A DNA stretch of 7,061 nt from Paracoccaceae bacterium (lineage in GTDB: Bacteria; Pseudomonadota; Alphaproteobacteria; Rhodobacterales; Rhodobacteraceae). Under the pieces are notes generated by a model. It did no database searches, was not told where the DNA came from, and was given only the letters and a program-made list of their open reading frames with translations. Both the position numbers and the translations under genes were made by a program. The DNA lies in contig SKKS01000192.1 in the NCBI GenBank assembly GCA_007123625.1, positions 1 through 7,061 of the forward strand. Direction: 5' to 3'. Below, in pieces: positions 4,949-7,061 of the stretch (its first letter is position 1; the number at the start of each line of letters is the position of its first letter).

Positions 4949-6384
4949 CACAAACGCAGCCATTCGACATGTTCGTGGTCCTTGCCGAAATGCGCACCGG
5001 ATCGAACCTTCTGGAAGAGCAGATCAACCGGCTGGACGGGGTGCATTGCGCAGGCGAGTTGTTCAACCCGCGTTTTGTCGGCCATCCGAAGCAGGCCGCG
5101 TTCCTGGGCGTCGATCTGGCGGCGCGTGATCGTGACCCGCTGGCGCTGGTGGCGGCGCTGCGCGCGCAACCGGGGCTCACCGGATTCCGGCTGTTCCATG
5201 ACCACGACCCGCGGGTGGTCGCGCATCTTCTTGCCGATCCGCGTTGCGCCAAGATCGTGCTGACGCGCAATCCGCTGGACAGCTACATCTCGCGCAAGAT
5301 CGCGGCGGAAACGAACCAGTGGAAACTGGGCGATGTAAAGCACAAGCGCGCAGCGCAGGTTGCGTTCGACGGCGATGAATTCGCCGACTATGTGGCGGCA
5401 CTTCAGGCATTTCAGCTGCGTATTCTGCAGGCGTTGCAGGTCACGGGACAGACCGCGTTCCATATCGGTTATGACGATCTGGGCACGCTCGACGTCCTGA
5501 ACGGGGTGGCAAGCTGGCTGGGGGTGCCCGCGCGGCTGAGCGATCTGGCTGGTCGGCTGAAACCCCAGAACCCCGAGCCGCCGGAAAGGAAGCTGACCAA
5601 CCCCGAGGCGCTGGCCCCTGCGCTGGCGCGGCTAGACCGCTTCGATCTGGCGCGCACGCCGAATTTCGAACCAAGGCGCGGGCCGCGTGTGGGGACCTGG
5701 CGTGTGGGCTTGCGTGCGCCGGTACTGTTCATGCCCATCCCCGGTGGGCCGCAGGACGCGGTGCTGGACTGGATGGCTGCGCTGGACGGGGTCAATCGCG
5801 CGGCAATGCCCGACCCGCTGTCGGTGCGCGATCTGCGTAAATGGCAGGAAAGGCACCCGCGACGGTGCTGTTTCACGGTGTTGCGCCATCCGCTGGCGCG
5901 CGCGCATCAGGTGTACCTGCGCGAGGTGGTCATGGGCGGACGCACCGGGGTGCGCGGGTATCTGGCGCGGGTGCATGGGGTCGAACTGCCGCCCCGTGCT
6001 GCGTTGGAACAGGGGTATGACGCGGACCTGCACCGCGCGGGCTTCCTGGCGTTCCTCCGTTTCGTGCAGGCCAACCTGTCGGGACAGACGGCGCTTCCGG
6101 TGCAGCCTTCGTGGGCCAGCCAGACCATGTTTATCGAAGGGTTTCGTGCGCAGGGTGTGCCGGACCGCGTGGTGCGCGAGGAGCGCGCGCCCTTGCAACT
6201 GGCACAAGTGGCGCAGGACCTGGGGCTTTCCGCTCCGGCATTCGACTTACGCCCGCCGCGCGCATTGTTCCCGCTGGAAGCCGTTTGCGACACCGAGGTG
6301 CAGGAAGCCTGTCGCGCAGCCTATGCTCTGGATTACCGGATGCTGGGTTTCGATGACTGGCGCGGTGGGGCCGCAGGCGGCTGA
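4945..6384 (+). CDS. Sulfotransferase-like protein (NodH/Stf0-like N-terminal half plus a second, degenerate sulfotransferase-like half)
   Basis: A 479-residue protein, predicted cytosolic. Sulfotransferases move sulfate from PAPS to a hydroxyl or amine, usually on a sugar. The N-terminal half carries a good 5'-phosphosulfate loop, LAEMRTGSNLLEEQI (13-27). It also has CAGELFNP (35-42), HDHDPR (85-90) and a 3'-phosphate-binding motif IVLTRNPLDSYISRKIA (104-120), with GYDDL at 175-179. This resembles NodH/Stf0-type enzymes. From about 258, LFMPIPGGPQDAVLDWMAALDG (261-282) followed by FTVLRHPLARAHQVYL (310-325) repeats the order of the Sulfotransfer_2 family. There the normal Lys-Thr-Gly-Thr-Ser loop is replaced by proline and glycine, so the second half probably does not bind PAPS normally. 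The start at ATG 4945 overlaps the previous stop (ATGA) and has GGAG at 4932-4935, 9 nt upstream; the ATG at 4930 would put that site inside the gene. It is the last gene of the trio and probably sulfates the glycan its neighbours make. Confidence 0.87.
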   Translation: MTQTQPFDMFVVLAEMRTGSNLLEEQINRLDGVHCAGELFNPRFVGHPKQAAFLGVDLAARDRDPLALVAALRAQPGLTGFRLFHDHDPRVVAHLLADPRCAKIVLTRNPLDSYISRKIAAETNQWKLGDVKHKRAAQVAFDGDEFADYVAALQAFQLRILQALQVTGQTAFHIGYDDLGTLDVLNGVASWLGVPARLSDLAGRLKPQNPEPPERKLTNPEALAPALARLDRFDLARTPNFEPRRGPRVGTWRVGLRAPVLFMPIPGGPQDAVLDWMAALDGVNRAAMPDPLSVRDLRKWQERHPRRCCFTVLRHPLARAHQVYLREVVMGGRTGVRGYLARVHGVELPPRAALEQGYDADLHRAGFLAFLRFVQANLSGQTALPVQPSWASQTMFIEGFRAQGVPDRVVREERAPLQLAQVAQDLGLSAPAFDLRPPRALFPLEAVCDTEVQEACRAAYALDYRMLGFDDWRGGAAGG

Positions 6385-6406
6385 CTGGCCGCAGGTCAAA
6401 TACTAC

Positions 6407-7061
6407 TCAGCGCCGGGCGAATTCCTGCGCCACCGGGACCGGCATCAGCACGAACCCACCTGAGCCAGTGCAATCGGGCATGTCGAGCGCGATCGGGGTC
6501 GGGCTGGTCTGCGGTTGGCCGCTGGCGCCCAGAACCTCGGCCCGCAATGTGGTGTCGCAGTTCGTCGCGGTGACGGTCGCGGTGATGGCGAAACGTACCG
6601 ACGCGGCCAGCGTTGCGGGCAGTGAGTGCACATGGGCCAGCATGGGATCGTCCAGCGACGGATCGCCCAGCGCGAATGTATAGGCGCCGATAGCTGTTGA
6701 ACTTGAGGGATTCTCGTGGTGCAGGTTGCCCCGGTCACCAAGTCCGGCACCGCCGTGCATAGCGTGAAGTACGAATTCCGCAGCGCCCGTCCATTGCAAC
6801 GCCAGGCGCTTGTGCAGCGCGGCATCCGGCAGGGCGACGCGTTCGCGGACAGGATCACGTCCGGCAAGCGAAATGGCGACCTCGCCAGAGGCAGACAGGC
6901 CAGGAAGCGTCAGCTGCAGGGTGCCGTCCTCGGACAGCCGTTCGGCGAAGCGCAGGGCCTCGTGCCGGATTTCGACGCGGGCGCCGCTGTCGCACGGCGC
7001 GTCAAGGCGCAGGGTGATCGTCGCCCCCGGCCCGGTTCCAAGCGCAAGGTCTGGCGTGCAG
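6407..7061 (-). CDS. Uncharacterised, probably extracytoplasmic beta-rich protein with four cysteines (5' part beyond window)
   Basis: The frame is open from the right edge to the TGA at 6407-6409, giving 217 visible residues with no plausible start inside the conserved part. The true N-terminus, and any signal peptide, lies outside. The sequence alternates short hydrophobic strands with Thr/Ser/Gly/Asp turns, for example ATITLRL, GTLQLTLPGL, EVAISL, LALQWTGAAEFVLHA, VRFAITATVTATNC and TPIALDMPDC. Four cysteines occur, at 7058-7060, 6992-6994, 6557-6559 and 6470-6472. An even number in a beta-rich protein suggests disulfides and export. From memory, the spacing of these cysteines, the LQW-x-G strand and the closing FV-L segment match a Rhodobacteraceae family often labelled 'translocase' without experimental support; I would not adopt that name. 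Codon use looks like its neighbours. It converges on the sulfotransferase gene with 22 nt between stop codons, so a functional link is not implied. Confidence 0.75.
   Translation of the reverse strand, partial: CTPDLALGTGPGATITLRLDAPCDSGARVEIRHEALRFAERLSEDGTLQLTLPGLSASGEVAISLAGRDPVRERVALPDAALHKRLALQWTGAAEFVLHAMHGGAGLGDRGNLHHENPSSSTAIGAYTFALGDPSLDDPMLAHVHSLPATLAASVRFAITATVTATNCDTTLRAEVLGASGQPQTSPTPIALDMPDCTGSGGFVLMPVPVAQEFARR

Noticed and set aside
3197..4963. 588-codon open frame on the minus strand
   Set aside because: It is antisense to the Branch-type glycosyltransferase gene, which has a ribosome-binding site, ATGA junctions and family motifs. The minus-strand product has shadow-like composition.
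6445..6867. Overlapping minus-strand frame of 140 codons in the right-edge gene
   Set aside because: It reads in another frame over the four-cysteine protein. The latter shows alternating beta strands and continues to the window edge, while this one is Arg/Pro/Cys/Trp-rich noise.
1..7061. tRNA, rRNA, CRISPR array, insertion sequence or attachment site
   Set aside because: No regularly spaced repeats, transposase-like protein, tRNA-like cloverleaf or rRNA-like stretch was seen on either strand.

Overview
The window is high-G+C DNA, well above 60% by eye. It is densely packed with genes, and shadow open frames on the opposite strand run for hundreds of codons. The protein types and the gene order look like an alphaproteobacterium of the Rhodobacteraceae (Roseobacter/Paracoccus type). 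That assignment rests on family resemblance from memory, not on a search.

Left part (1-2012, + strand): the downstream end of a branched-chain amino acid (HAAT/Liv-type) ABC importer operon. It holds the C-terminal part of a LivM-type permease that runs in from the left edge, then a LivG-type ATPase and a LivF-type ATPase. The genes overlap by 8 and 4 nt. No substrate-binding protein or LivH is visible, so the substrate cannot be named.

Middle (2013-2219): a 207-bp gap with unusual secondary-structure potential. It contains a long imperfect hairpin 6 nt after the livF stop, an overlapping 12-bp perfect hairpin that cannot form at the same time, and a third inverted repeat. A small stem then sits on the ribosome-binding site of the next gene. 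The gap looks like an operon 3' end plus a structured 5' leader.

Right-centre (2220-6384, + strand): three genes joined by two 4-nt ATGA overlaps. They encode a family-2-like glycosyltransferase of the 'DxDEF' type, a core-2/I-branching (GT14, 'Branch') type glycosyltransferase with a long extra C-terminal domain, and a large sulfotransferase-like protein. The sulfotransferase appears to hold two sulfotransferase folds, the second with a degraded PAPS-binding loop. Two glycosyltransferases coupled to a sulfotransferase suggest a small pathway that builds or decorates a sulfated surface glycan. No product is known to me for this trio, and it is the best candidate in the window for an undescribed system.

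Right edge (6407-7061, - strand): the 3' part of a convergent gene for an uncharacterised, probably extracytoplasmic beta-rich protein with four cysteines. It is open through the right edge. Only 22 nt separate its stop codon from that of the sulfotransferase gene.
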